DNA from: Chloroflexota bacterium
Lineage (GTDB): Bacteria > Chloroflexota > Dehalococcoidia > Bin125
Length of the DNA: 64,000 nucleotides
Direction: 5' to 3'
Assembly: GCA_028875225.1 (NCBI GenBank)
Contig: JAPPFB010000021.1
Span: forward strand, 18,168-82,167
In this document: in pieces, positions 1-16,650 of the stretch
How the letters are laid out: each line of letters begins with the position of its first letter
Numbering within the stretch: position 1 is the stretch's first letter
Position numbers and translations under genes: made by a program
Notes under the pieces: model-generated
Databases searched by the model: none
Told to the model about the DNA's origin: nothing
The model's input: only the letters and a program-made list of their open reading frames with translations

Positions 1-144
1 CATAACCCCCCCTCCCCCGTCTCCGCCCGCCGGGGGGCCCCCCCGGGGGGGCCCCCAACAACCCCCCCCCCCCCCCCACCCAAACCCCCCCCCCCCCCCG
101 CTGCGGGGGGGGCGCCTCTCTGTCTCTCTCCAAGCGAGCGAACG
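1..144. other. C/G homopolymer tract at the window edge
   Basis: The first ~120 bases are almost entirely runs of C or G with short interruptions, followed by a CT-rich stretch. Nothing codes here. Runs of 17 to 18 C in a row next to a normal gene end are most simply read as a sequencing or assembly artefact at a contig end. The true sequence downstream of rpoC is therefore not shown. Confidence 0.7.
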
Positions 145-8602
<8,458 letters not shown>

Positions 8603-8862
8603 CAGCGAGCCTCCTCGATCCACGTATTCGATGCCCATCCGCCCGCTATTGGGGGCGGAACGTCAGAGCGGCACGGCCAACCGCTCGGGCGGGCGATTGT
8701 GACTGCCGGACAGCCGGGAAGTCTGGCAGCAGTCAACGAATCGCACCGGCCCGCATCGGGTGAGCGCACGGGAATCGGGGCCCGGAGCGGCCGTCAGGCG
8801 GTGCTCCGTAGCCAACCAGCGCGCAACTTGCGGGTGCAGTGACGATCTGGGGCATAGGTTGA
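8603..8862 (-). promoter_or_regulatory. Structured 5' leader of rpoB
   Basis: If the promoter at 8869-8897 is right, rpoB mRNA has a leader of about 260 nt. Two hairpins are visible in it: 8638-8644 with 8653-8659 (7 perfect pairs, 8-nt loop), and 8703-8711 with 8721-8729 (9-bp arms with one mismatch, 9-nt loop). No ORF of note lies in it. It could host attenuation or translational control; no known riboswitch or ribosomal-protein binding motif was recognised. Confidence 0.35.
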
Positions 8863-8868
8863 GATCCC

Positions 8869-8897
8869 ATCGTATTCCGACCTGGCGCCTGCGTCAA
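8869..8897 (-). promoter_or_regulatory. Probable sigma-70 promoter of rpoBC
   Basis: On the minus strand TTGACG (8897-8892), a 17-base spacer and TACGAT (8874-8869) match the -35/-10 consensus at 5/6 and 4/6. Expected start of transcription is near 8862. It is the best-looking promoter in the 415-base gap between rpoB and the divergent regulator gene. Confidence 0.5.
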
Positions 8898-8968
8898 TAC
8901 GTGGACCAGGCGGCCGCCCGGTATCGACATTCGCCCTCGGCGGGCCGGGGCGCTGACAGTCGGATTGC

Positions 8969-8998
8969 TTGAGATGCTACACGGTACCGTGTAACATC
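8969..8998 (+). promoter_or_regulatory. Promoter with overlapping 26-bp palindromic operator
   Basis: TTGAGA (8969-8974), a 17-base spacer and TAACAT (8992-8997) form a plausible promoter for the regulator gene that starts at 9018. A near-perfect 26-bp palindrome (8973-8998, one mismatched pair, core TACACGGTACCGTGTA) spans the end of the -35, the spacer and the -10. That is the classic arrangement of an autorepressed gene: a dimeric HTH protein bound there would block polymerase. The expected transcript starts about 14 bases before the ATG. Confidence 0.6.
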
Positions 8999-9017
8999 TG
9001 GACGGGAGCTTTGTCGT

Positions 9018-9395
9018 ATGGGCATCAAGGAAGACCGGCGACAACGCGATCGCGACTGGGACGGGGACCAGATCCGTCGACTACGGCGGCATGCGGGCTT
9101 GAGCCAGCGCGAACTGGCGGATGAGCTGAACGCCCGCCAACAGACGATCTCTGAATGGGAACGCGGCGAGTACGCGCCGCGGGGAACGGCGGCGCGGCTG
9201 CTCACGCGGGTGGCCGAGGATGTCCGGTTCCCGTTCAAGCCGGATCCGTCACCGGGCTCCGAAGGGGATCCGGAATCGGGTAGGGAGCCTGACGCGACGA
9301 CAGATGCCGCAACCGACACAGCAACGGAAGCGGCAATGGAGGCAGCGATGGAAGCAGGTGGGGAGCCGGGAGACCCTTGTGACCGGGACGCCTGA
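9018..9395 (+). CDS. XRE/Cro-family HTH transcriptional regulator
   Basis: 125-residue DNA-binding protein. Residues ~17-65 form an XRE helix-turn-helix (QIRRLRRHAGLSQRELADEL, then NARQQTISEWERGEYAPR), very close to consensus. The C-terminal ~45 residues are low-complexity Ala/Thr/Glu/Asp with an AAMEAAMEAG repeat and no recognisable effector domain, so it may be a simple autorepressor of the palindrome just upstream. GGGAG lies 9 bases before the ATG. Its last 17 bases overlap the next gene, implying translational coupling. Its target beyond its own promoter is unknown; the divergent rpoB promoter is ~75 bases from the operator. Confidence 0.85.
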   Translation: MGIKEDRRQRDRDWDGDQIRRLRRHAGLSQRELADELNARQQTISEWERGEYAPRGTAARLLTRVAEDVRFPFKPDPSPGSEGDPESGREPDATTDAATDTATEAAMEAAMEAGGEPGDPCDRDA

Positions 9396-10557
9396 ACCTG
9401 CGGCCGGGGAGCTGGAGCTCCAGCGCCGCTGGGCGGAGTCACGCTGGCCGACTCCGTACCTGCACCCGAGCGGAGGCGGCACGGTCCGCGTGATTGCGCC
9501 GGGCCGCTGGAACCGGGGACCGGGGCCGGATTTTCGCGGGGCGCAGATTCTCGACTCGACGGGGCGCGCCCGGCGCGGGGACGTGGAGTTGCACCTCGAG
9601 GCCGGCGCCTGGATCCAGCACGGCCACGCCGATGACCCGGCCTACCAGAACATTCTGCTGCACCTGGTGGATGGGGGCGCCCGTGGGCGGCGCTCGGCCA
9701 GAACCACCGATGCGCGGATTCCAGCCGCCACTCCGCTGCCGGAGCCCTGGCGCAGCGTCGCGGCCGCTCCGCCCTGCGACGGCATCGTGGAGCGGACTGG
9801 CGCGGCGGCCGTGGAAACGCGGCTGCTGCAGATTGCCCAACGCCGCTTCCGGCGCAAGACCGCCGAACTGCGCCACCTGGAGGCTCCTCCGGGGCCGGGG
9901 TCGGCGGATGATCGCCGCTCGGTCCTCGCGGCCGGGCTGGCCCTGGCTCAGCCGCACAACACCGCCGTCGCCGGCAGGGCGGTTCGCCGGGCCTTACCGG
10001 AAGCGGACCGGTGGGCCGCAGTCGCGCCTCAGATCGACGGGACCGGCTGGCGCCGCGGCCGCGGCGCCCTGGGAGCGCCGGGGGGCTGGCAGGACATCCT
10101 GATGACATTGCTGCGGCGCTGGACGACGGGAGCATCCACGCCGTGGCGAGCGTTTCGCGAGTTGTCGTCGTTGCCCCTGCCGGCGGCCGCCGCCGAACTG
10201 CGAATTGCCGGCATGCTGGGCCAAGGTCGCGCCGTGCAGCTGCTGGCCGACGCCGTCTACCCGATGACCGGCGCGTGGCGCCCCTGGGCGCAGTTGCCCG
10301 GCGCGCGCTACCAGCGCACCGATGAGCTTCGCGGGCGGATCGACGGCGTCAGCCGGGCTGGCGACCCGGATGAGTCGGTCGAGCCGGGAGTGGGGAACGA
10401 GCGGGGAAACCGGAGCAAGCCGGAGGGCGACCGGTTGGTCTGGCGGCACCCGAATACGCAGGCCCTGCTGGAGCTGGAGCGCACCCGTTGCCGACACTGG
10501 GCCTGCCGGGTCTGCCCGCTGGCCGCCCTCGATCGCCGCTCGCCGGACGCCCACTAG
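9379..10557 (+). CDS. DUF2851 family protein
   Basis: About 392 residues, function unknown. The family signature is clear: GRWNRGPGPDFRGAQI, then GDVELHLEAGAWIQHGH and DPAYQNILLHLV. The C-terminus has a Cys cluster (C-x4-C-x2-C in CRHWACRVCPLA) that could bind a metal. The GTG start at 9379 (GGGAG 8 bases upstream) is preferred, because upstream in-frame codons merely read the regulator gene in another frame and give Arg-rich nonsense. It overlaps the regulator by 17 bases. Its TAG shares CTAG with the stop of convergent tsaD, so the two genes end on the same four bases. Confidence 0.8.
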   Translation: MTGTPEPAAGELELQRRWAESRWPTPYLHPSGGGTVRVIAPGRWNRGPGPDFRGAQILDSTGRARRGDVELHLEAGAWIQHGHADDPAYQNILLHLVDGGARGRRSARTTDARIPAATPLPEPWRSVAAAPPCDGIVERTGAAAVETRLLQIAQRRFRRKTAELRHLEAPPGPGSADDRRSVLAAGLALAQPHNTAVAGRAVRRALPEADRWAAVAPQIDGTGWRRGRGALGAPGGWQDILMTLLRRWTTGASTPWRAFRELSSLPLPAAAAELRIAGMLGQGRAVQLLADAVYPMTGAWRPWAQLPGARYQRTDELRGRIDGVSRAGDPDESVEPGVGNERGNRSKPEGDRLVWRHPNTQALLELERTRCRHWACRVCPLAALDRRSPDAH

Positions 10558-11603
10558 AGCCCGGGCGAGAAGACTTCAGGGCCCGATGTCGAGAAGACAT
10601 CGATATCCAGCCCCGCCTCGCTGCGCCGGTAGCACGCGGCGGCGCCGATCATGGCCGCGTTGTCCGTGCAGAGCCTCGGCGGCGGGACACGCAGAGGCAG
10701 GCCGATCTCGGCGCAGCGCTCGCGCAGGGCGTCCCGCAGGGCGGCGTTCGCGGCGACGCCGCCGGCCACGATGACGCAGGAGGCGCCCAGATCCTCGGCC
10801 GCGCGGACGGTTTTGCGGGACAGGACATCGGTGACCGACTCCTGGAAGCGGGCGGCCATGGCCGGCACGTTGAGCGGGTCGCCCGCCCGTTCGAGCTTGC
10901 GCACCCGGTTCAGCACGGCGGTCTTGAGCCCGGAGAAGGAGAAATCGTACGTACCCGGCAGCCAGGCGCGGGGCAGCGGATCGAGCGCTTCGATCTCCGG
11001 CCGCGAGGCCTGGTTCGCCGCGCGCTCAATCTCGGGACCGCCGGGGAAGGGAAGCCCTAACAGTCGTCCAACCTTGTCGAACGCTTCGCCGGCTGCATCG
11101 TCCAGGGTCTGGCCGACTCGTTCCACCCGATCGTGGTCCTGCATCCAGAAGAGTTCCGTGTGGCCGCCCGAGACCACCAGCGCGACCAGGGGGAATGGCG
11201 GCGGCGAGTCGTCCCAGTCGTCGCGCGCGGGACGCAGCCAGTTGGCGTAGAGGTGACCGGCGATGTGATGCACGGGGATCAGCGGCAATCCGCGCGCCCA
11301 GGCGGCGGTCTTGGCGGCATTGACGCCGACCAGCAGCGAACCGCCCAGGCCCGGTCCCTGGGTCACGGCGATCGCGTCGAGGTCGTCCCAGTCGAGCCCG
11401 GCCGATTCGAGCGTGGCCTGCATCACCGGCGCCAGGTTGCGCAGGTGTTCGCGACCGGCGATCTCGGGCACGACTCCGCCGTAGCGGGCATGAATCCCGG
11501 CCTGCGAGGCCACGACCGAGGCCAACACCTCGATCCCGTCTTCAATCACGGCGCCGGCGAACTCGTCGCAGGACGATTCGAGGGCCAGGACTCGAAACGG
11601 CAT
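10554..11603 (-). CDS. tsaD: tRNA N6-adenosine threonylcarbamoyltransferase
   Basis: Transfers the threonylcarbamoyl group to A37 of ANN-decoding tRNAs (t6A), acting with TsaB/TsaE/TsaC, none of which is adjacent here. About 349 residues, normal for the Kae1/TsaD family. Seen: N-terminal LALESSCDEFAGA, GVVPEIAGREH, the metal-binding HHIAGH pair, VVSGGHTELF and DNAAMIGAA near the end. The ATG at 11603 (GAGG six bases upstream) is preferred to the GTG one codon earlier. Likely monocistronic. A 9-bp tandem repeat array lies just upstream. Confidence 0.95.
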   Translation of the reverse strand: MPFRVLALESSCDEFAGAVIEDGIEVLASVVASQAGIHARYGGVVPEIAGREHLRNLAPVMQATLESAGLDWDDLDAIAVTQGPGLGGSLLVGVNAAKTAAWARGLPLIPVHHIAGHLYANWLRPARDDWDDSPPPFPLVALVVSGGHTELFWMQDHDRVERVGQTLDDAAGEAFDKVGRLLGLPFPGGPEIERAANQASRPEIEALDPLPRAWLPGTYDFSFSGLKTAVLNRVRKLERAGDPLNVPAMAARFQESVTDVLSRKTVRAAEDLGASCVIVAGGVAANAALRDALRERCAEIGLPLRVPPPRLCTDNAAMIGAAACYRRSEAGLDIDVFSTSGPEVFSPGL

Positions 11604-11630
11604 CACTCACCTCGCTCTTGCATTCCCGTG

Positions 11631-11666
11631 TTGCCTGTGTTGCCTGTGTTGCCCGTGTTGCGCGTG
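11631..11666. repeat. 9-bp tandem repeat upstream of tsaD
   Basis: Four head-to-tail copies of TTGCCTGTG-type units (third and fourth with one or two changes), 25 bases in front of the tsaD start; a partial copy follows. The rest of the 11604-11874 gap shows no gene or clear promoter apart from a second 9-bp array at its far end. Confidence 0.8.
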
Positions 11667-11842
11667 TTGCGCCCGGAACGCCGCTGACGCTCCGGCGGGC
11701 AGCAGATTGGTCGAGTTGAGTCGCCGCATCACGTTCGTCACAGCTGAGGAATCCGGTGGCAACCGGGACGCACTCGGCTGCGACGCGCGCGCAGCGCTCT
11801 GCGGCTCAGAATATTCCGACGCCGCGGCCAGACGCCAGCGTA

Positions 11843-11869
11843 GTCGGCGAGGTCAGCGAGGTCAGCAAG
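11843..11869. repeat. 9-bp tandem repeat after the propeller-protein gene
   Basis: Three adjacent units of GTCAGCGAG type, with one or two differences, directly after the stop of the leftward gene that ends at 11875. Same period as the array near tsaD but a different sequence. Confidence 0.7.
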
Positions 11870-11874
11870 GTCAG

Positions 11875-14247
11875 CTACTGCTGGCTCGCCGGCAGCCCGC
11901 CGACGAGGATCGAAGACGGCAGGGCGTAGATGATCCGGCCGCTCTGCTCATCAACCCAGGCGCCGCGCAAGTCGGCCAACTGGGCCGACTGAATCTGGTT
12001 CACCACACCGCCATCCGGCCCGACGCTGAGGATCCGGCCTTCGCCCCGGTCGACGATGTAGACCAGGCCCGACTGCCCGCCCATGGAGAGTGATGCCGGG
12101 CTCAATAGCGGTCGCTCGAGGTCCAGCGCCAGGGGCAACTCCTCATCGCCGGCGAAGCGGCGCAGACGGCCGTCGCTGGAGGCGACGAGGAATTCGACCG
12201 CGCCGGACGGGGTCACCGCGGCGACCAGTTCGGTCGCGTTGAGCAGGTCCGTACGGCCGACCGCCCGGACCGGTTGACCCAGTTCGGATCGCTCGACCGC
12301 GAATCGCCAGACGGCGCCGCCGGCCTGATCGAGCAGATAGACGCTGCCCGCGGTTGCGGCCACGGCGTCGACCGAACCGAGCCGGACCAGTTCGGGGATC
12401 GGTACGAGCAGGACGCCGGAGGTCGTCCAGCGATAGAGCCGCGCATGCGAGTCGAGGATCCAGAGCGCCGCTTCCGCCGCCGAGGTGGAGGCGCCGGCGG
12501 CCGAGCCACCGTTGGCCGCGTTCCCGTGCGTGCCGGCGGATTGCCAGGCCAGCGAGATCGGTTTGCCGGCGCGCAGTTGTCCGCCCAGGCCGAGCAGTTC
12601 ACCTTCGAGGAAAATCACGGCGACGGCGCCGTCGGCCGTCACGCTGAATACGCGCCCGCCGGCGTCGTCGAGCACGAAGGCGCGGCCCGCGCCGAAGCGC
12701 ACCGTGCCCAGGGCAATCGAGGGACCAAAGCGGGTCAGGTCGGCGAGCGGTGTCAGCGTTCCGGGCGACAGGACCGGATTCAGTTCGGCCAGCACCGCTT
12801 CGATCTCTTCGCGCAGCTGCAATGCATCCGGCGCGAGGGGGTTGAGCTCGAGCGCGGACTCCACGTCGCCGAGCGCCGCTTCGAGCGCCAGCAGCGCGGC
12901 GTCGGTGGTCACGGCGAGCTGCGAGGCCGCCAGTCCGTTGCGCGCCCGCTCGACCAACGAGGCGCGTTGATCCTCTTCCGAGCGGAGCAGTGACGGACCC
13001 AGCAGGACGGCCGCCACACCGACGAGGATCACCAGCATGCCGGCCAACACCAATCCCACCCGGCGCGCCGTGGCGGCACGCTGCTGCGGACTGCGGGGAT
13101 TGATCCGGGGCGGTTCGACGACCGGGTCGCGCCGCTGTTCGAGGAGTGACGGGAGCGCCCGACCCAACTCCATGATCGGCCGGGTCAGCGCCGGCCGGCG
13201 TTGCGCGTTCGGCGCGTTCACGGCCTGGACCTCGGCCACTTGCGTGACGGCGAACGGATTGACCGGCCAACCGACGGCTTCAAGTTCACCCGGCGCGGGC
13301 GGGTCGAAGGTGACCTGCCAGCTGCCGGCCCGGTCGCCGGGACCGCGTGATGGATCGCCGGGATCCTGTCCTGAGCCTCCTGTGCCTCCTGCGTCGTCGG
13401 GGGACTCCGGCATCAGCCGGTCGTCTGCGCCGTCCGCGTCGGGCGATTGACTGTCCTGCCCGTCCAAGTCCTCGCCGACTGCTGCTTCAACCTCTTCGGA
13501 GTCCGACTCCGGCTCCTCGGTTTTCGCGCCGTCTCCCGGCGAAGGAGGCAGGGCCGAGTCGGAACCCAGGCCGACGACCAGCCCGACCGCGTCGCGCAGA
13601 TTGAGCATTGAGGGATAGAGATGCTGCAGCGTCTCGTGGACGGCCAACCGACTGAGCGCCACCCGGCCTTCGGCGTCGAGCAGCGGGACGGTGTTCGAGG
13701 TCAGCAACAGCGCCCAGCCATTCGACGACCGGGGCGCGGAGGCGAATTCCACGTTGAGCTGGTCTGCACTGCCGACCGCGTGGGAAACCGGATCGTCGGG
13801 CCGCCGGAGATGGGCGTAGAGAGCGGTCGAGCGCAGGCCGGCCAGACCGGCGTCGCCGGCCAACAGGGCAATCGAGGGTCCGGCCTGGCCCAGGACCGCC
13901 GGCTGGTCGTCGCGCTGGATCAAGAGCGAGACGCCGTACATGGCGTGCTCGTCCGGGAGATGCTGACGATTCCAGTCGCGCAACTCCTCGTGCGTCGTCT
14001 CGACGGCAAGTTTGACGGCGCCGGTCAATGAGCGCGCGGCGGGGTCGAACAGCTCACCCAGTCGACGGACGAATTGGTCCATGAAGGCGTCGGCGCCGGC
14101 GGCGGCCGACTCGGCCAGGATCGACAGCCGCACCAGGCGTCCCAGCTGGTCGCGTTTCTCGACAAAACCGACCTGGGCCGCTTCCTCCACCACCCGTCCG
14201 GCCAGGATCCTCAGTTGCGAACTCCAGATCTCGGTTGGTTGCGTCAT
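11875..14247 (-). CDS. Membrane protein with phosphatase-like N-domain and propeller-like C-domain
   Basis: 790 residues, not assigned to a named family. Residues 1-215 read like a PP2C-type fold (YGVSLLIQRDDQPAVLGQAG, later WALLLTSNTV), but the acidic metal ligands of active PP2C phosphatases are not evident. Residues ~225-310 are an acidic Gly/Ser/Asp-rich linker. A single membrane helix at ~398-420 is followed by a short helical segment. Residues ~480-790 hold repeating short beta units (VYLLDQAGGAVWRF, VYIVDRGEGRILSVGPDG) like an NHL/beta-propeller. Predicted topology is an N-domain in the cytoplasm and the propeller outside. This suggests a sensor or scaffold at the membrane; function is not known. 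Confidence 0.7.
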   Translation of the reverse strand: MTQPTEIWSSQLRILAGRVVEEAAQVGFVEKRDQLGRLVRLSILAESAAAGADAFMDQFVRRLGELFDPAARSLTGAVKLAVETTHEELRDWNRQHLPDEHAMYGVSLLIQRDDQPAVLGQAGPSIALLAGDAGLAGLRSTALYAHLRRPDDPVSHAVGSADQLNVEFASAPRSSNGWALLLTSNTVPLLDAEGRVALSRLAVHETLQHLYPSMLNLRDAVGLVVGLGSDSALPPSPGDGAKTEEPESDSEEVEAAVGEDLDGQDSQSPDADGADDRLMPESPDDAGGTGGSGQDPGDPSRGPGDRAGSWQVTFDPPAPGELEAVGWPVNPFAVTQVAEVQAVNAPNAQRRPALTRPIMELGRALPSLLEQRRDPVVEPPRINPRSPQQRAATARRVGLVLAGMLVILVGVAAVLLGPSLLRSEEDQRASLVERARNGLAASQLAVTTDAALLALEAALGDVESALELNPLAPDALQLREEIEAVLAELNPVLSPGTLTPLADLTRFGPSIALGTVRFGAGRAFVLDDAGGRVFSVTADGAVAVIFLEGELLGLGGQLRAGKPISLAWQSAGTHGNAANGGSAAGASTSAAEAALWILDSHARLYRWTTSGVLLVPIPELVRLGSVDAVAATAGSVYLLDQAGGAVWRFAVERSELGQPVRAVGRTDLLNATELVAAVTPSGAVEFLVASSDGRLRRFAGDEELPLALDLERPLLSPASLSMGGQSGLVYIVDRGEGRILSVGPDGGVVNQIQSAQLADLRGAWVDEQSGRIIYALPSSILVGGLPASQQ

Positions 14248-14378
14248 CCACCCGTCCTGCTGATCGATCTGTCAGAGCCACACGCGCCGCCACCATCGTA
14301 CCCACTCCGGGGGCCCCGCTGATCGCGCGGCGCAGGCCGGATGTTACGTCGTCGGCGGTGAATTTTCCGGGGTCTGCG

Positions 14379-14384
14379 TATACT
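14379..14384 (+). promoter_or_regulatory. -10 element of a probable short-leader promoter
   Basis: TATACT matches the -10 consensus at 5/6. No convincing -35 is present. Transcription from it would start about 8 bases before the ATG at 14399, so the message would be nearly leaderless, which agrees with the absence of a Shine-Dalgarno sequence there. Confidence 0.4.
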
Positions 14385-14398
14385 CAAATCTCATCCAC

Positions 14399-14902
14399 AT
14401 GACGTTCCGGTTCGTTCCGGAACCGATCAACAGCTCACGATCGAAACCGATGCCCGATTCCGAAGCCGCTCCCGCCGCGCAGCCCGGGCGGCAGACGACC
14501 CAGCGAGCCGTGCGCAACGAGCTGCGCCGCCGCCTGGCCGATGAAGCACTCTCGGCCGCGGCCGAGCAGGTCGAGGCCTTGCTGCGAGAAGCCGCACTCG
14601 AGCTTCGCCCCTTCCCACCGTTTCCCGGCGCCTTTTTCACCATGGGCGTCGAGGTCGAGCCGGACGGGGTGCGAGATCGGGACATCGGCTGCGTGATCGT
14701 GACGGAAGAAGGCGCCCTGCGCGAGCTGCAACTGTCGTTCGACGACGAGGGACCAGCGGCCTTCCTCGGCGCCAACGATCCGGTCTCGATGCGGGACGAA
14801 ACGCTGGCCGAGCTTGAGGGCGTCTCGCCGCAGGACCGGCTGACCCTGGCCGTCAACGGGCTCGACGCGGTCAGCGAGTTACTTGAGCAACAACGCGACT
14901 AA
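14399..14902 (+). CDS. Hypothetical protein
   Basis: 167 residues, no family recognised. The first ~30 residues are polar and Ala/Pro-rich; residues ~35-70 form a charged amphipathic helix (NELRRRLADEALSAAAEQVE). The middle part has beta strands (FFTMGVEVEP, DIGCVIVTEEG) and the end is acidic and helical. No signal peptide or membrane helix, so probably cytoplasmic. The first ATG is kept because of the -10 element in front. A second ATG at 14450 (MPDSEAAPAA) is a possible start; neither has a ribosome site. It lies 48 bases before the TPR gene on the same strand and may be co-transcribed with it. Confidence 0.55.
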   Translation: MTFRFVPEPINSSRSKPMPDSEAAPAAQPGRQTTQRAVRNELRRRLADEALSAAAEQVEALLREAALELRPFPPFPGAFFTMGVEVEPDGVRDRDIGCVIVTEEGALRELQLSFDDEGPAAFLGANDPVSMRDETLAELEGVSPQDRLTLAVNGLDAVSELLEQQRD

Positions 14903-14950
14903 CAGCTCGACTGAGGAACGGCCGAGGAACGCCCAGCAGAGGAGCACCCC

Positions 14951-16087
14951 TTGAATATCATCGCCATCGTCTTGCGCGTCCTCCTGCCCTGGGCGGCGAT
15001 CCTCTGGATCTACCGGGCGCTGCAGTCCCAACAGCGACTCGAACGTGAGTTGACTGAGGAGCGGATCGATCACCTCGAACTGCAGCTCAGCAACGAACGT
15101 TCCCGACGCGAGCAGGCTGAGCTCATGGCGCGACAGATCGCCCAGGCCACGGGCGCCTCGACCATCGAACCGGCGCTGCCGCTCGCCGTTCCAGCAGCGG
15201 CGCCTCCAGCGGCGATGCCGACCCCCTCAATCCCGCCGGCGCCTCCTACTCCGGCTGCGCCGCCCGCGCCGGTTGCGGCTCCTCCTGCACCACCACCCCC
15301 GCCGCCGGCGCCGCTCGCGCCTCCACCCGAGGCTGCGCCACCAGCTCCGGCTCCGCCAGCCGCCCGACCCGAACCTCCTGCTCCGCCCGCGCCTCCTGCT
15401 CCGGCTGCACCCGAACCCGCGCCCGAGCCCGTTGCGCCCGCAGCTCCGCCGCCGGAGATGGAGCCGGCTCCGACCATCCCGGCCGAGCGCAGCGCCGCCT
15501 CGCACCTGGACGAGGGCAACGCGTACTTTGGCGCGGGCAACTACGACGCCGCCGTCAACCAGTACGCGCGCGCCATCGATCTCGACGCCAACTCGGCCGC
15601 GGCCTACTACAACCGGGCCAATGCGCTGGTCCGGCTCGATCGGACCGAGGAGGCGGCCAACGACTATGAGCGTGCGATCGAACTCGCGCCGGACGACCCA
15701 GACATCTACGTCAACCGCGGTCTGCTGCGCCTGTTCGGCCGCGATTTCGATACGGCCGAGGGCGACTTCCGTCATGCGCTTCGCCTGCGTCCCGACGACG
15801 GCGCGGCGCACACCAACCTTGGGCTGACCCTGCTCTACGAAGACCGCGCCCAGGAGGCGCTGGAGTCGTTCCAGGAGGCTGTGCGGCTCGAGCCGGAGCA
15901 GCCCGGCGCGCACTACGGTCTCGCCTCGGCGGCGGCCAAGCTGGGCCAGTCCGACAGTGCAGTGGCGGCGTTGCGTCAGGCGACTTCGCTCAACCCGCGC
16001 TACGCCGAAGCGGCGCGGACCGACGATCACTTCGACAGCCTGCGTGGCAACCAGGCCTTCGAAGCGCTGGTCAACCCGGGCGGCTAA
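14951..16087 (+). CDS. Membrane-anchored TPR protein with Pro/Ala-rich linker
   Basis: 378 residues. The TTG start has AGAGGAG about 6 bases in front. An N-terminal membrane helix (residues 2-22) is followed by a coiled-coil-like charged stretch to ~65. Then come about 105 residues of almost pure Pro/Ala (75-180), a stiff spacer. From ~185 to 350 lie about five tetratricopeptide repeats (DEGNAYFGAGNYDAAVNQYA, YYNRANALVRLDRTEEAAND and so on). TPRs bind partner proteins, so this probably holds a protein complex away from the membrane. Partner unknown. Confidence 0.8.
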   Translation: MNIIAIVLRVLLPWAAILWIYRALQSQQRLERELTEERIDHLELQLSNERSRREQAELMARQIAQATGASTIEPALPLAVPAAAPPAAMPTPSIPPAPPTPAAPPAPVAAPPAPPPPPPAPLAPPPEAAPPAPAPPAARPEPPAPPAPPAPAAPEPAPEPVAPAAPPPEMEPAPTIPAERSAASHLDEGNAYFGAGNYDAAVNQYARAIDLDANSAAAYYNRANALVRLDRTEEAANDYERAIELAPDDPDIYVNRGLLRLFGRDFDTAEGDFRHALRLRPDDGAAHTNLGLTLLYEDRAQEALESFQEAVRLEPEQPGAHYGLASAAAKLGQSDSAVAALRQATSLNPRYAEAARTDDHFDSLRGNQAFEALVNPGG

Positions 16088-16109
16088 GCACGCCGCGGGC
16101 GCGTCCGCC

Positions 16110-16147
16110 GCGCGAGATTGTCGCGTCGTGTGAGACGCGAGTCGCGC
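16110..16147. terminator. Hairpin between convergent genes
   Basis: TCGCGTC (16121-16127) and GACGCGA (16134-16140) form 7 perfect pairs around a 6-base loop, and outer GCGCGA/TCGCGC arms can extend the stem. It sits between the convergent TPR and moaC genes, so it can act on both strands. There is no T tract. Confidence 0.45.
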
Positions 16148-16650
16148 TACTCCAGCCGCACTGAGCCGGAGCGGCCGCCGTCCTTCTCGCGCAACCTGAC
16201 CGCGTCGATTCGCATACCACGATCGACAGCCTTGGCCATGTCGTAGACGGTCAGGCCGGCGACGGACACGGCCGTCAGGGCCTCCATTTCGACCCCGGTC
16301 TTGCCCGTGCAGCGCACTTCGGCCCGGATTGCGACTGACGGCGGCTCGTCAACGAGGCTCAGTTCGACCAGGACCTTGTTCAGCATCAGCGGGTGACAGA
16401 GCGGGATCAGTTCGTGCGTGCGTTTGGCCGCCATGACGCCGGCGATCTCTGCGGTCGCGAGCACGTCGCCTTTCTTCAAGGCCGAATCGCGGATCAGTTC
16501 CAGCGTGTCGGCCTGCATCAGGACGCGGCCTTCGGCGACGGCTCGGCGCTCGGTGACCTCCTTGTCGCCGACGTCGACCATCCGCGCGCGGCCCTGGTCG
16601 TCGATGTGGCTCAGTGCTCCTGGCGTCTCCGGTGTCAGTTCAGCCGCCAA
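16147..16650 (-). CDS. moaC: Cyclic pyranopterin monophosphate synthase
   Basis: Second step of molybdenum cofactor synthesis: rearranges the MoaA product (3',8-cyclo-GTP) to cyclic pyranopterin monophosphate in the cytoplasm. 167 residues, normal size. Seen: [15 protein letters not shown] at the start, [14 protein letters not shown], and [20 protein letters not shown] with the conserved Lys and Asp. The start overlaps the end of moaA by 11 bases, so the pair is coupled. moaD, moaE and moeA are not in this window. Confidence 0.95.
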   Translation of the reverse strand: MAAELTPETPGALSHIDDQGRARMVDVGDKEVTERRAVAEGRVLMQADTLELIRDSALKKGDVLATAEIAGVMAAKRTHELIPLCHPLMLNKVLVELSLVDEPPSVAIRAEVRCTGKTGVEMEALTAVSVAGLTVYDMAKAVDRGMRIDAVRLREKDGGRSGSVRLE

